From NCBI GenBank assembly GCA_964601085.1, contig CAZRLN010000010.1, positions 1 to 64,000 on the forward strand: DNA of 64,000 nucleotides, read 5' to 3'. Below are positions 8,253 through 16,692 of the stretch, piece after piece; within the stretch, counting starts at the first letter, position 1; each line of letters starts with the position of its first letter. This DNA is from UBA1444 sp964601085 (lineage in GTDB: Bacteria > Bacillota > Negativicutes > UBA1444). A program made the position numbers and the translations under genes. The notes beneath the pieces are model-generated. The model was not told the origin of the DNA, made no database searches, and saw only the letters and a list, made by a program, of their open reading frames with translations.

Positions 8253-8663
8253 TTGGCTACAGTCCATACCACCTACCTCGGCGACCTGCGCACCGAATCC
8301 GTCCATCTGCAGTCCGGCAGCAAGCTGATCACCGATGCCCCCACTGACAACCAGGGAAAAGGCGAAGCCTTCTCACCGACCGATCTGGTCGCGACCGCCT
8401 ACGGCGCCTGCGTGTTCACCATCATGGGCATCGCCGCCAAAACGCACGGCTTCAGCATCGACGGCGCGAAAGTGGAAACCACGAAAGTGATGGGAACCGA
8501 TCCCCGGCGAATTGTCGAATTGATCACCCAGTTCACTTTTCCGCCGAACAACTACAGCGCCAAACACAAAAAAATCCTCGAATTATCCGCCAAAGAGTGC
8601 CCGGTCTTCAACAGCCTGCATCCGGACCTGAAAAAGACCGTCACCTTCGTATACGCCGAGTAA
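8253..8663 (+). CDS. OsmC family peroxiredoxin-like protein
   Basis: A 136-residue OsmC/Ohr-fold protein. The family reduces organic hydroperoxides with a pair of cysteines, and both are here: Cys in AYGACVFT and Cys in AKECPVFNSLHPD. The region FSPTDLVATAYG is typical of the YhfA-like branch. The reading frame is open far upstream, through the riboswitch, so the start must be inferred. I use TTG at 8253, preceded by GAGGAG about 11 bases away and giving the usual MATVHTTYLG beginning. A stable hairpin follows the stop. Confidence 0.85.
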   Translation: MATVHTTYLGDLRTESVHLQSGSKLITDAPTDNQGKGEAFSPTDLVATAYGACVFTIMGIAAKTHGFSIDGAKVETTKVMGTDPRRIVELITQFTFPPNNYSAKHKKILELSAKECPVFNSLHPDLKKTVTFVYAE

Positions 8664-8665
8664 AT

Positions 8666-8696
8666 GAAAGGGTACTGCCGCAAGCAGTACCCTTTC
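8666..8696. terminator. Perfect 13-bp hairpin between convergent genes
   Basis: GAAAGGGTACTGC and GCAGTACCCTTTC flank a 5-base loop just after the osmC stop. No long T-run follows on either strand, so it may act as a weak bidirectional terminator or 3'-end stabiliser. Confidence 0.55.
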
Positions 8697-8764
8697 ACTA
8701 TTGAGCCGTCATTTTTTCGACCCATTATCATTCGCAGCAGATGGGTCTTTAACACCAGCCTGTA

Positions 8765-9196
8765 TTACTCGAGGCTGGAGGTGCAATTGGGGCACCGCAC
8801 CGCCTTGATCGGAATCGCGGAACAGCAAAACGGACAGTCCTTAGTGGCCGGCGGCGCTTCCGCCGGTTTCTTTTTCAGCCGGTTGACCTGTTGGATCATC
8901 AGGTAGATGGCAAAGGCCACAATCACGAAATCAATGATCGTGTTGATAAACATCCCGTAGTTGATGGTTGGCGCCCCGGCGGCTTTGGCGGCGGCCACTG
9001 TCGGATACGGTTTTCCCGACAAATTGATGAACAGGTCGGCGAAATTCACTTTTCCCATGATCAGACCGAGCGGGGGCATCAGGATGTCACTGACAAACGA
9101 GGATACAATCTTTCCGAACGCCCCGCCGATGATGATGCCAACCGCCAAGTCCAAGACGTTGCCGCGCATGATAAATTCCCTGAATTCTTTCATCAT
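8765..9196 (-). CDS. mscL: Large-conductance mechanosensitive channel MscL with zinc ribbon
   Basis: A 143-residue MscL, the pore that opens under membrane tension to release solutes during hypo-osmotic shock. The signature N-terminal helix and first membrane segment (KEFREFIMRGNVLDLAVG) and the second membrane segment (INTIIDFVIVAFAIYLMI) are present. Beyond the usual KKKP end there is a C-terminal extension with two CxxC pairs, CPFC and CPNC, a small zinc ribbon. GGAGG lies nine bases upstream. It is a single gene. Confidence 0.95.
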   Translation of the reverse strand: MMKEFREFIMRGNVLDLAVGIIIGGAFGKIVSSFVSDILMPPLGLIMGKVNFADLFINLSGKPYPTVAAAKAAGAPTINYGMFINTIIDFVIVAFAIYLMIQQVNRLKKKPAEAPPATKDCPFCCSAIPIKAVRCPNCTSSLE

Positions 9197-9277
9197 AGAG
9201 CGATTCCTCCTTTTCGTAATCAGCGAATCAAATTTCCCTGATGATGTCTGCTTTTAACTATCGTTTGTAATTCGTCG

Positions 9278-9763
9278 TCAAGCCTTCGTTTCCTCCCCGC
9301 AGAAGCGACGGATGAGGGCAGCCTGTTCCGGGTATCTTTGAAGCAGCTCCGCGCCGGCAAAAAGTTCGAAATCCCGCGGATCAAATCCCGGCGACACAAC
9401 GCAGCTCACCAGACAGAAAGAATCGGGCTCGACCACTTCGGCGCCGAAAATCACACCGGCGGGAACAGTGACCTGCGGCCGCTCGCCCCGCTCCACCGCC
9501 AATCCCAAAACAGGGACGAGCAGCGACCCGTCCTCCTGCAGCTGCACGATCCGCAGCGGCGAACCATAATGATAAAGCCACAATTCATCGGACTTCAGCC
9601 GATGGAATCGGGATACCTGTCCGGATTTCAGCAAATAATAGATGGCCGATGCAATCGGCCGCTCCCCCAGGCAGCGGCTGTTTTTATACAGTTCCTTGTA
9701 GTAGCCGCCTTCCACGTGCGGCTTCAGGCCCAGATTGTCGATGAAAAAGCCGGGTTGCAACAT
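9278..9763 (-). CDS. Cupin domain protein (DUF985)
   Basis: A 161-residue single-domain cupin of the DUF985 family. Recognisable pieces are the HVEGGYYKE start, SAIYYLL, SRFHRLKSDELWLYHYG (metal-binding histidines) and SPGFDPRDFEL. The biochemical role of the family is not established. It follows the aromatic-acid exporter-like gene by 15 bases and is probably the last gene of that operon. Confidence 0.85.
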   Translation of the reverse strand: MLQPGFFIDNLGLKPHVEGGYYKELYKNSRCLGERPIASAIYYLLKSGQVSRFHRLKSDELWLYHYGSPLRIVQLQEDGSLLVPVLGLAVERGERPQVTVPAGVIFGAEVVEPDSFCLVSCVVSPGFDPRDFELFAGAELLQRYPEQAALIRRFCGEETKA

Positions 9764-9778
9764 TGAAGGTCCCTCTTT

Positions 9779-10858
9779 TCAATTCTGATTGCCGGTGCAT
9801 TCCTGCAACAGTCGTTTTCCCTGACGGGACGCCCATCGGATCTCGTTGGCGGTCACTGAGGCTTCGATCAGCGCGTGCACATAGTAACTGCCGGTGAGTT
9901 TGGGCTGCCATTGTTCGATCGCCACGGTCAGCTTTTCCCAGTACACCTCGCTGATTTGTTCCGGCGCCACTTTCTCCCCGTCAATCACCGACGTCCGCAG
10001 CTTGGCGTTGATTCGCCGGATACTGTCGCACCCCTGTTCCAGAATCGCCAAAATGGCCCGAAACTCCTCACTGATCGGCGGATCTCCGGCCTGATGCCGT
10101 CGTTCCAATCGAACCGGCAACAGGTCCATGATGCGGTCGGCTTTTTCCGCCAGAGACGAATTGTAGTCTATCAGTTTGTCGGCCAGCGTCAACCACTGGT
10201 TCTGGTCCGGCGAAACCACGACCGGCATTTCTCCTTCCCGGATCAACAAATTCGCCAGGCTGCGCGCTTCCTCGTTCAGTTGATGCGCCCGGTTTCGCGC
10301 CGCCATGTCGCATGTCGGCGCTTCGTTTTCCAGCCGGACATATTCCTCAATCGCACAGCAAAAATACGCAACCGCGGCCTCGTTTCCCTCGCGCAGCTTC
10401 GCCTTGAGCTGCTGGCCATAGCGGGGCGGCCACAACAATACATTGACCAGCATGGCGGTCGCCAACCCGGTGAAAATCACGCCGGTCCGGTTGATTGCGT
10501 GAGGCAGGAACAGTTCCTGGCCAGAGCCCATGACAAAAACCGCCGCCACAATCCCCGTGGAGATTCCCCCCTGAAGGCCCAGCCGGATATACACCAAAAT
10601 CAGCAAAATGCTGACAGCGCCCATAATCAGGGGATTGCCGCCCATCAGCCAACCGAACAGCAGGCCGGCGCCAACGCCAATCATGTGGACGGCAATTTGA
10701 TCCTTCGCCGTTTTTACCGTCAGGAAAATCGACGGCTGCATATTCACGACGGCGGAAACCGCGCCGAAAAACGCCGGCTCCAGCTGCAGCAAGCGGCAAA
10801 GAAACATCGTAATCGTCACGGCGATGCCGGTTTTCAGGATGCGCGCGCCGATCTTCAT
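9779..10858 (-). CDS. Aromatic acid exporter family (FUSC/DUF939) membrane protein
   Basis: A 359-residue inner-membrane protein. The N-terminal 150 residues hold about five to six membrane segments (GIAVTITMFLC, AVSAVVNMQPSIF, LILVYIRLGL, VIFTGLATAMLVNVLLWPP) typical of the ArAE_1/DUF939 family. The C-terminal 200 residues are a charged cytoplasmic helical region. Relatives are proposed exporters of aromatic acids, but the substrate is untested here. The start has GGAGG ten bases upstream and overlaps the end of the DUF523 gene by four bases (ATGA). Confidence 0.8.
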   Translation of the reverse strand: MKIGARILKTGIAVTITMFLCRLLQLEPAFFGAVSAVVNMQPSIFLTVKTAKDQIAVHMIGVGAGLLFGWLMGGNPLIMGAVSILLILVYIRLGLQGGISTGIVAAVFVMGSGQELFLPHAINRTGVIFTGLATAMLVNVLLWPPRYGQQLKAKLREGNEAAVAYFCCAIEEYVRLENEAPTCDMAARNRAHQLNEEARSLANLLIREGEMPVVVSPDQNQWLTLADKLIDYNSSLAEKADRIMDLLPVRLERRHQAGDPPISEEFRAILAILEQGCDSIRRINAKLRTSVIDGEKVAPEQISEVYWEKLTVAIEQWQPKLTGSYYVHALIEASVTANEIRWASRQGKRLLQECTGNQN

Positions 10859-11304
10859 TCGCCGCCCGCCTCCGTTCCCCGGAACAAAATCTCACAGTCC
10901 TCTTCGGTGTAAGCTGGAATCCCCGCCTGCCGCAAATAGCCTGCAAAAACGCCGTCGCCGGCGACAAGCCGGCCGGAAAAGGAGCCGTCGTAAATGAGCC
11001 CGACCCCGCAGGAGGGCGATCGCGATTTTAGAACGGCGAATTCACAGTGGTTTTGCAGGGCAATATCCGTTGCCGTCAATCCGCCGGTCCGGTACGCTTC
11101 CGTCACGTCTCCCCCGGCGGCGGTCACAACCCTCCCGTCCCGGATTTCCGCAGCCGGACGGGGAATCGGCAACCCGCCGAGAACTTCCGGACAAACCGCG
11201 ATCGCCTGGCCGGCCTCGACCATTGCCGCCAGCGTCGGACAGGAAAAAGCGGTTCCATCAAAGCGGCAGGCCACGCCTGCCAGACAAGCGCTCACCACAA
11301 TCAT
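10855..11304 (-). CDS. DUF523 domain-containing protein
   Basis: A 149-residue protein of the DUF523 family (YbbK-like). It has the diagnostic MIVVSACLAGVACRFDG start, the CPEVLGGLPIPRPAAEI block and the KSRSPSCGVG motif with conserved cysteines. The family function is not known; the cysteine pattern suggests a metal or Fe-S site. It overlaps both neighbours by four bases (ATGA), which points to translational coupling in a four-gene operon (hypothetical, DUF523, exporter, cupin). Confidence 0.9.
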   Translation of the reverse strand: MIVVSACLAGVACRFDGTAFSCPTLAAMVEAGQAIAVCPEVLGGLPIPRPAAEIRDGRVVTAAGGDVTEAYRTGGLTATDIALQNHCEFAVLKSRSPSCGVGLIYDGSFSGRLVAGDGVFAGYLRQAGIPAYTEEDCEILFRGTEAGGE

Positions 11305-11765
11305 TGCTCGATCCCTAGATTTACCGCAATGATCCCGTAACGCTTCGGGTCTTTTCCGGAAACCGACAACCAGGCTTCGCCGTTTCCGACCATGACCCCC
11401 TGCCAGTTCACGAACAGGTTCGCTATTTTCTGCTCCACGATGGCTTTTCGCACCGGCGGCGTCATGATTTCATCATAGTTATCGAGAAATTCCGGTTTCG
11501 TTGCGAACATGAATGTTCCTTTGCCCTTGATTTCATCGCGCCAGCCATTCACCCGCAACGGATACAGCACCAAATCGGCCACCCGGCTTCGGTCGTTCGC
11601 TGCGACCGCTTTCTGCAAGCTGACGAATGCCGCCTCAAATTCCGCCGGGTTTTCGATCCCCGCCACCGCGTATGGGTTGGCCGGCGCAGCTTGCAACCCG
11701 GCCAGTCCAATCGGACAGAGCACCAACAGAACCAACGCCACGATTAAACACTTCATCGATTTCAT
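11301..11765 (-). CDS. Secreted hypothetical protein
   Basis: A 154-residue protein with a signal peptide (MKSMKCLIVALVLLVLCPIGLAGLQA) and a mature part of about 125 residues. The mature part begins with a NTF2/SnoaL-like pattern (AAFVSLQKAVAANDRSRVADLVLYPL) seen in exported proteins of unknown role. The frame is open further upstream to 11840, but the codons before 11765 encode an uncharged-to-basic, unlikely leader. I chose the ATG that begins the signal peptide; the second ATG nine bases later is also possible. It heads the operon with DUF523. Confidence 0.65.
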   Translation of the reverse strand: MKSMKCLIVALVLLVLCPIGLAGLQAAPANPYAVAGIENPAEFEAAFVSLQKAVAANDRSRVADLVLYPLRVNGWRDEIKGKGTFMFATKPEFLDNYDEIMTPPVRKAIVEQKIANLFVNWQGVMVGNGEAWLSVSGKDPKRYGIIAVNLGIEQ

Positions 11766-11909
11766 CCTCGTCCATCTCACTTTCCTTATTGATTGTGTCC
11801 TCCACGCAACGTTTTTATCCCTACTGCTTCCACTCCGCACCGGCGTTTCCCTGCCACTCAGGAAAATTTTTCATTCCTCTTCTCGTGTCGAAATTCGCGT
11901 TCATCCGAC

Positions 11910-11938
11910 TTGACATCGCCAGTCAAAAGTCCTAGTCT
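11910..11938 (+). promoter_or_regulatory. Possible sigma-A promoter for the ClC gene
   Basis: TTGACA is followed after 17 bases by TAGTCT, about 30 bases before the ClC start. The -35 box is perfect, the -10 box weak. Confidence 0.4.
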
Positions 11939-11967
11939 GATATTTGTAGATTTCGGGGAGGATTGCC

Positions 11968-13527
11968 ATGAAAATTCGCAAAGTCAGCAAAGTATATACC
12001 GCCTTGGCAAATTGGCGCAAATTCCAGTTTCGGTTGTTTGGCGAGGGAATCATCGTCGGCGCCTGCGCCGGGTTGGTGATCGTCGCGTTCCGCTACGCGC
12101 TGGAATGGGCGGAATCATTGCGCACCGTCGTATATAACCACTACCTCGATGGGAATTGGCCGATTATCCCGCTCTGGTTCTTTCTGCTGCTCTGCATCGC
12201 CTTTATTTTACACCGCATCGTCATCCTGGAACCATTGTCCGCCGGCAGCGGCATTCCCCAAGTTAAAGGCGCCATACTCGGTCTCATGAAAATGCATTGG
12301 CTGAAAATCCTGCTTGGCAAGTTCTGGGGCGGCGTATTGGCCATCGGCGCCGGATTGTCGCTCGGCCGTGAAGGACCATCGGTGCAGTTGGGGGCGGTCA
12401 TCGGCCAGGGATTTAGCCGCTTGTCGGGGCGAACCCGTATGGAAGAGAGGTATCTGATCACCAGCGGCGCCAGCGCCGGCTTGGCCGCTGCCTTCAATGC
12501 CCCGCTGGCCGGCGTGATCTTTTCTCTGGAAGAGTTGCACAAAAATTTTTCCTCGGCGGTTTTATTACCGGCCATTGCCGCCGCTTTGACCGCCGATGTA
12601 ATCTCCCAGTATTTTTTTGGACCCAGTCCGGTCTTTCAGTTTGCGGGTTTGCCCATTCTTCCCGCCCGCTATTATCTGCTGGTCATCCTGTTGGGATTGA
12701 TCGTCGGCGCTGCTGCCGTTCCTTTTAATCGCGGCCTTGTCTTTGCACTGGATTTTTTTGACCGGCCGACTTGGGCGACCGGAATGGGCAAGACGGTGCT
12801 TGCGCTGTTCACTGCCGGAATTCTGGGTTTTTTCCTGCCGGACATTCTCGGCGGCGGCAACGAATTGGTCAATAAATTGGCGGTGGCGCCAATGAGCTTG
12901 TCCTTGCTTTTCTTACTGTTAGTTGCCAAATTTTTGTTCACCATGCTTAGTTATGGGTCCGGCGTTCCCGGCGGAATTTTTCTGCCCCTGTTGGTTGTCG
13001 GCGCCTTGACTGGAGCCATTTGCGGCGACTCCTACATTCAGTTCGGCCTTCTGGATGCAGCCTATCGGACAAACATCATTATATTGGCCATGGCCGCCTA
13101 CTTTTCGGCGGTTGTCAAATCGCCGGTCACCGGCAGCATCCTGATCATGGAAATGACCGGGTCCTTCAACCATATGTTGCCGCTCATCATCGTTTCCATC
13201 ACTGCTTACCTGGTTGCCGATCTGGCCAAAACCGGACCAATTTATGAAGACCTGCTGGCCCGTTCCTTAAACCGACAGGGGCGCTTTATCGCTTCCACGC
13301 CGGCTGAAAAGCGTCAGGTCATCGAACTGCCGGTTTGCATGGGTTCGAAACTGGACGGGAAATTCATCCGGGATATCGAATGGCCGCCAGATTGTCTGCT
13401 GGTCAGCATCCGTCGGGGGGAACAAGATTTGGTTCCCAAAGGCGATGCCCGGATGATGGTTGGCGATTATCTGTTCGTGCTCACGCCGAGCGAGCACTCG
13501 GAAAACCTGAGGCGACTGGCCGAATAG
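11968..13527 (+). CDS. ClC family chloride channel/transporter with TrkA-C domain
   Basis: A 519-residue ClC protein that moves chloride (or fluoride/other anions), probably as a proton-coupled antiporter. The anion-selectivity motifs GSGIPQVKG (about residue 92), GREGPS (133-138, with the external gating Glu) and GSGVPGGIF (about 330) are intact. A SLEEL segment offers the internal proton glutamate. Residues from about 440 form a TrkA-C (RCK_C) ligand-binding domain. GGGGAGG precedes the ATG. It stands alone; a hairpin covers its stop codon. Confidence 0.93.
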   Translation: MKIRKVSKVYTALANWRKFQFRLFGEGIIVGACAGLVIVAFRYALEWAESLRTVVYNHYLDGNWPIIPLWFFLLLCIAFILHRIVILEPLSAGSGIPQVKGAILGLMKMHWLKILLGKFWGGVLAIGAGLSLGREGPSVQLGAVIGQGFSRLSGRTRMEERYLITSGASAGLAAAFNAPLAGVIFSLEELHKNFSSAVLLPAIAAALTADVISQYFFGPSPVFQFAGLPILPARYYLLVILLGLIVGAAAVPFNRGLVFALDFFDRPTWATGMGKTVLALFTAGILGFFLPDILGGGNELVNKLAVAPMSLSLLFLLLVAKFLFTMLSYGSGVPGGIFLPLLVVGALTGAICGDSYIQFGLLDAAYRTNIIILAMAAYFSAVVKSPVTGSILIMEMTGSFNHMLPLIIVSITAYLVADLAKTGPIYEDLLARSLNRQGRFIASTPAEKRQVIELPVCMGSKLDGKFIRDIEWPPDCLLVSIRRGEQDLVPKGDARMMVGDYLFVLTPSEHSENLRRLAE

Positions 13528-13537
13528 CCAGTCGCCT
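13510..13537. terminator. Bidirectional hairpin overlapping the ClC stop codon
   Basis: AGGCGACTGGC and GCCAGTCGCCT form a perfect 11-bp stem with a 6-base loop. It lies between the convergent ClC and M20 peptidase genes; T-rich sequence after it is weak. Confidence 0.55.
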
Positions 13538-13549
13538 CTGTCATTTCTG

Positions 13550-14797
13550 CTATTTGCGTTTTGGCAGCAGCGGTTCGCTGAGGCCGTCCACGCCCACCAA
13601 TCCCAGCAACGTCATAAACAGTTTCTGCGCGCCGCGATAGCCCTCGGTCGGATCGTACCACTCGTCCAGGGAATGATTGTTTCCTTCCGCTCCGCCGCCG
13701 CACAGCCGGATCGACGGGATTCCCAGACTCATCGGCAGATTCGCGTCGGTGCTGCTTGCCGGCCCGAATTCCGGAGTCATGCCGACCGCTTCGGTGGCCG
13801 CCCAGGCCGCCTGGACGATCGCCGCCGCTGGATCCTGCTGACCGGCGGGCCGGTCGCCGACCAGTTTGCTCTCAACCTTGATCGAGCTGCTGTTCCAGCG
13901 GGCATTCTCTTCGGCCGCTGCTTCCTCGAGCAACCCGAGCACTTTTGTTTCCAGTTTTTTCAGTTCGGCATCATCGGCGGATCGCATATCCAGAAGCATC
14001 GTCGCCTCCGCCGCGATGGAGTTCACCGATGTACCGCCGGTAATCGTTCCCACGGTAAACGTCGTTTTCGGCTGGGAAGGCGTTTCCACATCACCGATTT
14101 TGGCAATGGCCCGCCCCAGGGCGTGGATGGCGCTGGGCAACCCGAATGCGTTCCAGCTGTGGCCGCCGGGACCTCGGTAGGAAATTTCGTAGCGGCGGCT
14201 GCCTGTCGCCAGATAAGTGATGATCTGCTCTTTGACGCCGTCAATCGCAATGTAGCCGTCGACCTCCGGGTGGTCGCGGAAAAATGCCTTGACGCCGCGC
14301 AAATCGCCCAAGCCTTCTTCACCGACGTCGCCGCCAAAGATAATGTCGCCTGTCGTTTGGATCCCGGCGTCCTTCAATGCGCGGATCACCGAAAGAATGA
14401 CCGCCAGGCCCCGGGCGTTGTCAGCGATTCCCGGCGCATACAGCTTGCCGTCTTTTTCCCGGACCTTGACATCCGTGCCGGCGGCGAACACCGTGTCCAG
14501 GTGCGCCGATACGAAAACTTTCGGTCCATTGCCTGTTCCCCTGAACACGCCGAACACGTTGCCTTCGGCATCCTCCGTCACATCCGACAGCCCCAGCGCC
14601 GCCAATTTCTCTTTGTAGAACCAGCCCCGCTCCTGTTCCTGGAAAGGCGGCGCCGGCACTTCATTGATCGCGATTTGTTCCGAAATGGTGTTTTGGTGAT
14701 CCGCCGCCAAAAAGTTGACTCCCCGCTGCACGCTGACCGAGGCCCGCAATCTCTCGTATACACCTTTTACCGTCGCATCCACCTCGTAATTTTTCAT
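13550..14797 (-). CDS. M20 family metallopeptidase
   Basis: A 415-residue zinc exopeptidase of the M20/M28-like superfamily. The metal ligands and catalytic residues appear in order: SAHLDTVF, GIADNARG (bridging Asp), GDVGEEGLGDLRG (catalytic EE) and a late NNHSLDEWYD histidine. The dimerisation domain begins near GPGGHSWNAFG. I chose the ATG at 14797, which has AAAGG about ten bases upstream; a longer open frame to 14854 encodes a basic, unlikely leader. It is divergent from the T-box-controlled symporter. The substrate (peptide or N-acyl amino acid) is unknown. Confidence 0.85.
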   Translation of the reverse strand: MKNYEVDATVKGVYERLRASVSVQRGVNFLAADHQNTISEQIAINEVPAPPFQEQERGWFYKEKLAALGLSDVTEDAEGNVFGVFRGTGNGPKVFVSAHLDTVFAAGTDVKVREKDGKLYAPGIADNARGLAVILSVIRALKDAGIQTTGDIIFGGDVGEEGLGDLRGVKAFFRDHPEVDGYIAIDGVKEQIITYLATGSRRYEISYRGPGGHSWNAFGLPSAIHALGRAIAKIGDVETPSQPKTTFTVGTITGGTSVNSIAAEATMLLDMRSADDAELKKLETKVLGLLEEAAAEENARWNSSSIKVESKLVGDRPAGQQDPAAAIVQAAWAATEAVGMTPEFGPASSTDANLPMSLGIPSIRLCGGGAEGNNHSLDEWYDPTEGYRGAQKLFMTLLGLVGVDGLSEPLLPKRK

Positions 14798-14847
14798 CGT
14801 TTTCCATCCTTTCTTTCTTCTTCGGTCCATTTTTTCTTCATCTGGTG

Positions 14848-14876
14848 TTGACAAAGCAACAATCTTCCGCCATAAT
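14848..14876 (+). promoter_or_regulatory. Sigma-A promoter of the T-box leader
   Basis: TTGACA and CATAAT separated by exactly 17 bases, placing the transcription start just before the T-box stem I. Confidence 0.75.
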
Positions 14877-15075
14877 TCAATACAGAATTGTAAATCATCA
14901 AATGTGATGACGGAAGAAAGTACGCCTGGGAAATCATCAGAGAGCCGGCGGTTGGTGCGAGCCGGTTGAGGAAGCAGGCTGAAGTTCCTTCCCGAACAGC
15001 AGGCTGAACTGACAGTAGGCCGCGCCGTCCGCCGACGTTACCGGTATTGAGAGGATCAATCGTCCTTAAAAGGGT

Positions 15076-15113
15076 GGTACCGCGACAATTCGCCCCTGTC
15101 CGGTATCTTTTTT
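15076..15113 (+). terminator. First T-box terminator
   Basis: GGTACCG pairs with CGGTATC (one G-T pair), with GAC/GTC inside, followed by TTTTTT. The 5' arm overlaps the first T-box core, so it is exclusive with antiterminator formation. Confidence 0.65.
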
Positions 15114-15152
15114 ATTTTCTGGACGTTGGTCTATTTGGGTGGTACCGCGATG

Positions 15153-15184
15153 AAATCGTCCCTGTCCGGGGGACGATTTTTTTT
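15153..15184 (+). terminator. Second T-box terminator
   Basis: AAATCGTCC pairs with GGACGATTT and runs into eight T. The 5' arm includes the TCCC needed to pair with the second T-box core. Confidence 0.85.
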
Positions 15185-15234
15185 GCCCCAAAACCGATCC
15201 CCGGAACGATACTATTGACAGGAGGTCTTTATTC

Positions 15235-16668
15235 ATGAATATTCCCTTGATTATTGTTCTGCTGTACATCGCCGTCTTGTTCCTGATCAGTTTTTGGGCG
15301 GAGAAAAGAGCCCGGGGCGGGGTGGAAAACTATGTTTTGGCGGGCCGAAAATTGACTACGACACTGGTCACGGTTTCCATCGTCGGCCTGGCGGTGGGAG
15401 GAGCTTCCACCATCGGCGTCTCCGAACAGGCTTACAAAGTTGGACTGTCCGCTGGTTGGTACACGGCCGCCTGGGGAATCGGCGCCATCTGCATGGGCCT
15501 GCTTGTGGCCAAAAAATACCGCCAGCTGTCCATCTCCACCATCCCGGAACTATTGGAGCGTTTCTATGATCGAAAAGGAATGGTCATCGGCGTCTTCTGT
15601 CAAATCATCATCCAACTCGTCATCACTTCGCTGCAGTACATTGCCGGCGGCACCATTCTGCACGCCATGCTGCCGGAAATTTTCAGCTTCACCACCGGTA
15701 TGCTGACCAGCGCCGCCGTATTTATCGGCATCACCTTCATCGGCGGCATGTGGTCGGCCAGTCTGTCCAACATTTTGAACGTCGTGCTGATTTACGTCGG
15801 AATCGTCGCCGCCACTCTCGTCAGTGTCGTCCAGCACGGCGGACTCAGTACGGTAATCGCCAAATTGCCGCCGGCCGTCCCGTATACAAGCCTAATCGAC
15901 GGCGTCGGTCCCATGGGGATCATCGGCTGGATTCTGGTTCTCGTCACCGTGAATCTTTCCCTGCAAAGCATCATCCAAATCTCTCTCGGCGCCAAAGATG
16001 TCGCCACCGCGCAACGCGGCTTCGTTCTTGGCGGCGTGATCATGCTGCCGATCGGGTTCATCTGCGCCCTGACCGGAATCATCGCCAAAGCCGACTACCC
16101 CAACGTCAGCGCCGCTATGGCCCTGCCGCTGATGATCATGTCCCTGAATCCAATTTTGTCCGGTGTTACTCTCGCCGCCCTCTGGGCCGCCGACATCTCC
16201 ACCGCCTGCAACCTGCTGCTGAGCTCCGCCACATTATTTTCGCAGGATATTTACAAACGCATGATCCATCCGACAACCACCGAAAAACGCCTGTTGCTTG
16301 TCACCAAGGGATCGGTGCTCATTTTGGGAGCGCTCACGCTGATCCTGGCCATGACGGTCAGCGGCATCATCCAGACCATCATGATCGGTCTCAGCCTGAC
16401 CGCCGCCTTCAGCGTCGTCGTGCTGTTCACCCTGTTCACGCCCGGCCTGTGCCGAAAAAATTCGGCGTTTTATACCATCCTCGGCGGTCTGGTCACGCTG
16501 ATCCTCTGGCAGCTCGTTCCATCCGTCCGCATTCTGCCGCACGTGATTTATCTGGAATGGGTAGTCTGCACCGTGATTTTCCTGCTGGTCTACGTCCTGG
16601 ATTCCAATCCGATCAAGGCCGATGCCTTCCTTTCCCCGGCGGCGGAAAAAGCCACCGACTCCATCTAG
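15235..16668 (+). CDS. Sodium:solute symporter (SSS family)
   Basis: A 477-residue membrane transporter with about 13 predicted membrane helices that imports a solute with Na+. Family hallmarks are the RARGGVENYVLAGRKL loop after helix 1, the VGLAVGGASTIGVSEQAY region, and the later AALWAADISTACNLLLSSATLF segment. ACAGGAGG precedes the ATG. It lies directly behind a T-box leader, so its expression should rise when one particular amino acid is limiting. That suggests the substrate is that amino acid or a precursor. Confidence 0.9.
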   Translation: MNIPLIIVLLYIAVLFLISFWAEKRARGGVENYVLAGRKLTTTLVTVSIVGLAVGGASTIGVSEQAYKVGLSAGWYTAAWGIGAICMGLLVAKKYRQLSISTIPELLERFYDRKGMVIGVFCQIIIQLVITSLQYIAGGTILHAMLPEIFSFTTGMLTSAAVFIGITFIGGMWSASLSNILNVVLIYVGIVAATLVSVVQHGGLSTVIAKLPPAVPYTSLIDGVGPMGIIGWILVLVTVNLSLQSIIQISLGAKDVATAQRGFVLGGVIMLPIGFICALTGIIAKADYPNVSAAMALPLMIMSLNPILSGVTLAALWAADISTACNLLLSSATLFSQDIYKRMIHPTTTEKRLLLVTKGSVLILGALTLILAMTVSGIIQTIMIGLSLTAAFSVVVLFTLFTPGLCRKNSAFYTILGGLVTLILWQLVPSVRILPHVIYLEWVVCTVIFLLVYVLDSNPIKADAFLSPAAEKATDSI

Positions 16669-16692
16669 AACTGATCAAGGAGGGAAGAAACG

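Larger units (their letters stand above)
14884..15184 (+). promoter_or_regulatory. T-box riboswitch leader with two antiterminator cores
   Basis: The 437-base gap between the M20 and symporter genes is a T-box leader, an RNA that senses uncharged tRNA. Stem I elements are GATGACGGAAGAAAGTACG and AGAGAGCCGGCGGTTGG; the lower stem can close as GCCTG/CAGGC and GGAAG/CTTCC. The stem II/III region begins at CAGTAGGC. The T-box core GGGTGGTACCGCG occurs twice, at 15072-15084 and 15138-15149, each followed by a terminator. Both have TGGT, which would pair with a tRNA whose discriminator base is A. The bases after the TGAA of the specifier loop (GTT or TTC) are candidates, but I cannot fix the amino acid. 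Confidence 0.9.

Noticed and set aside
13550..14797. T-box or symporter control of the M20 peptidase
   Set aside because: The peptidase is divergent from the T-box leader, which reads only on the plus strand.
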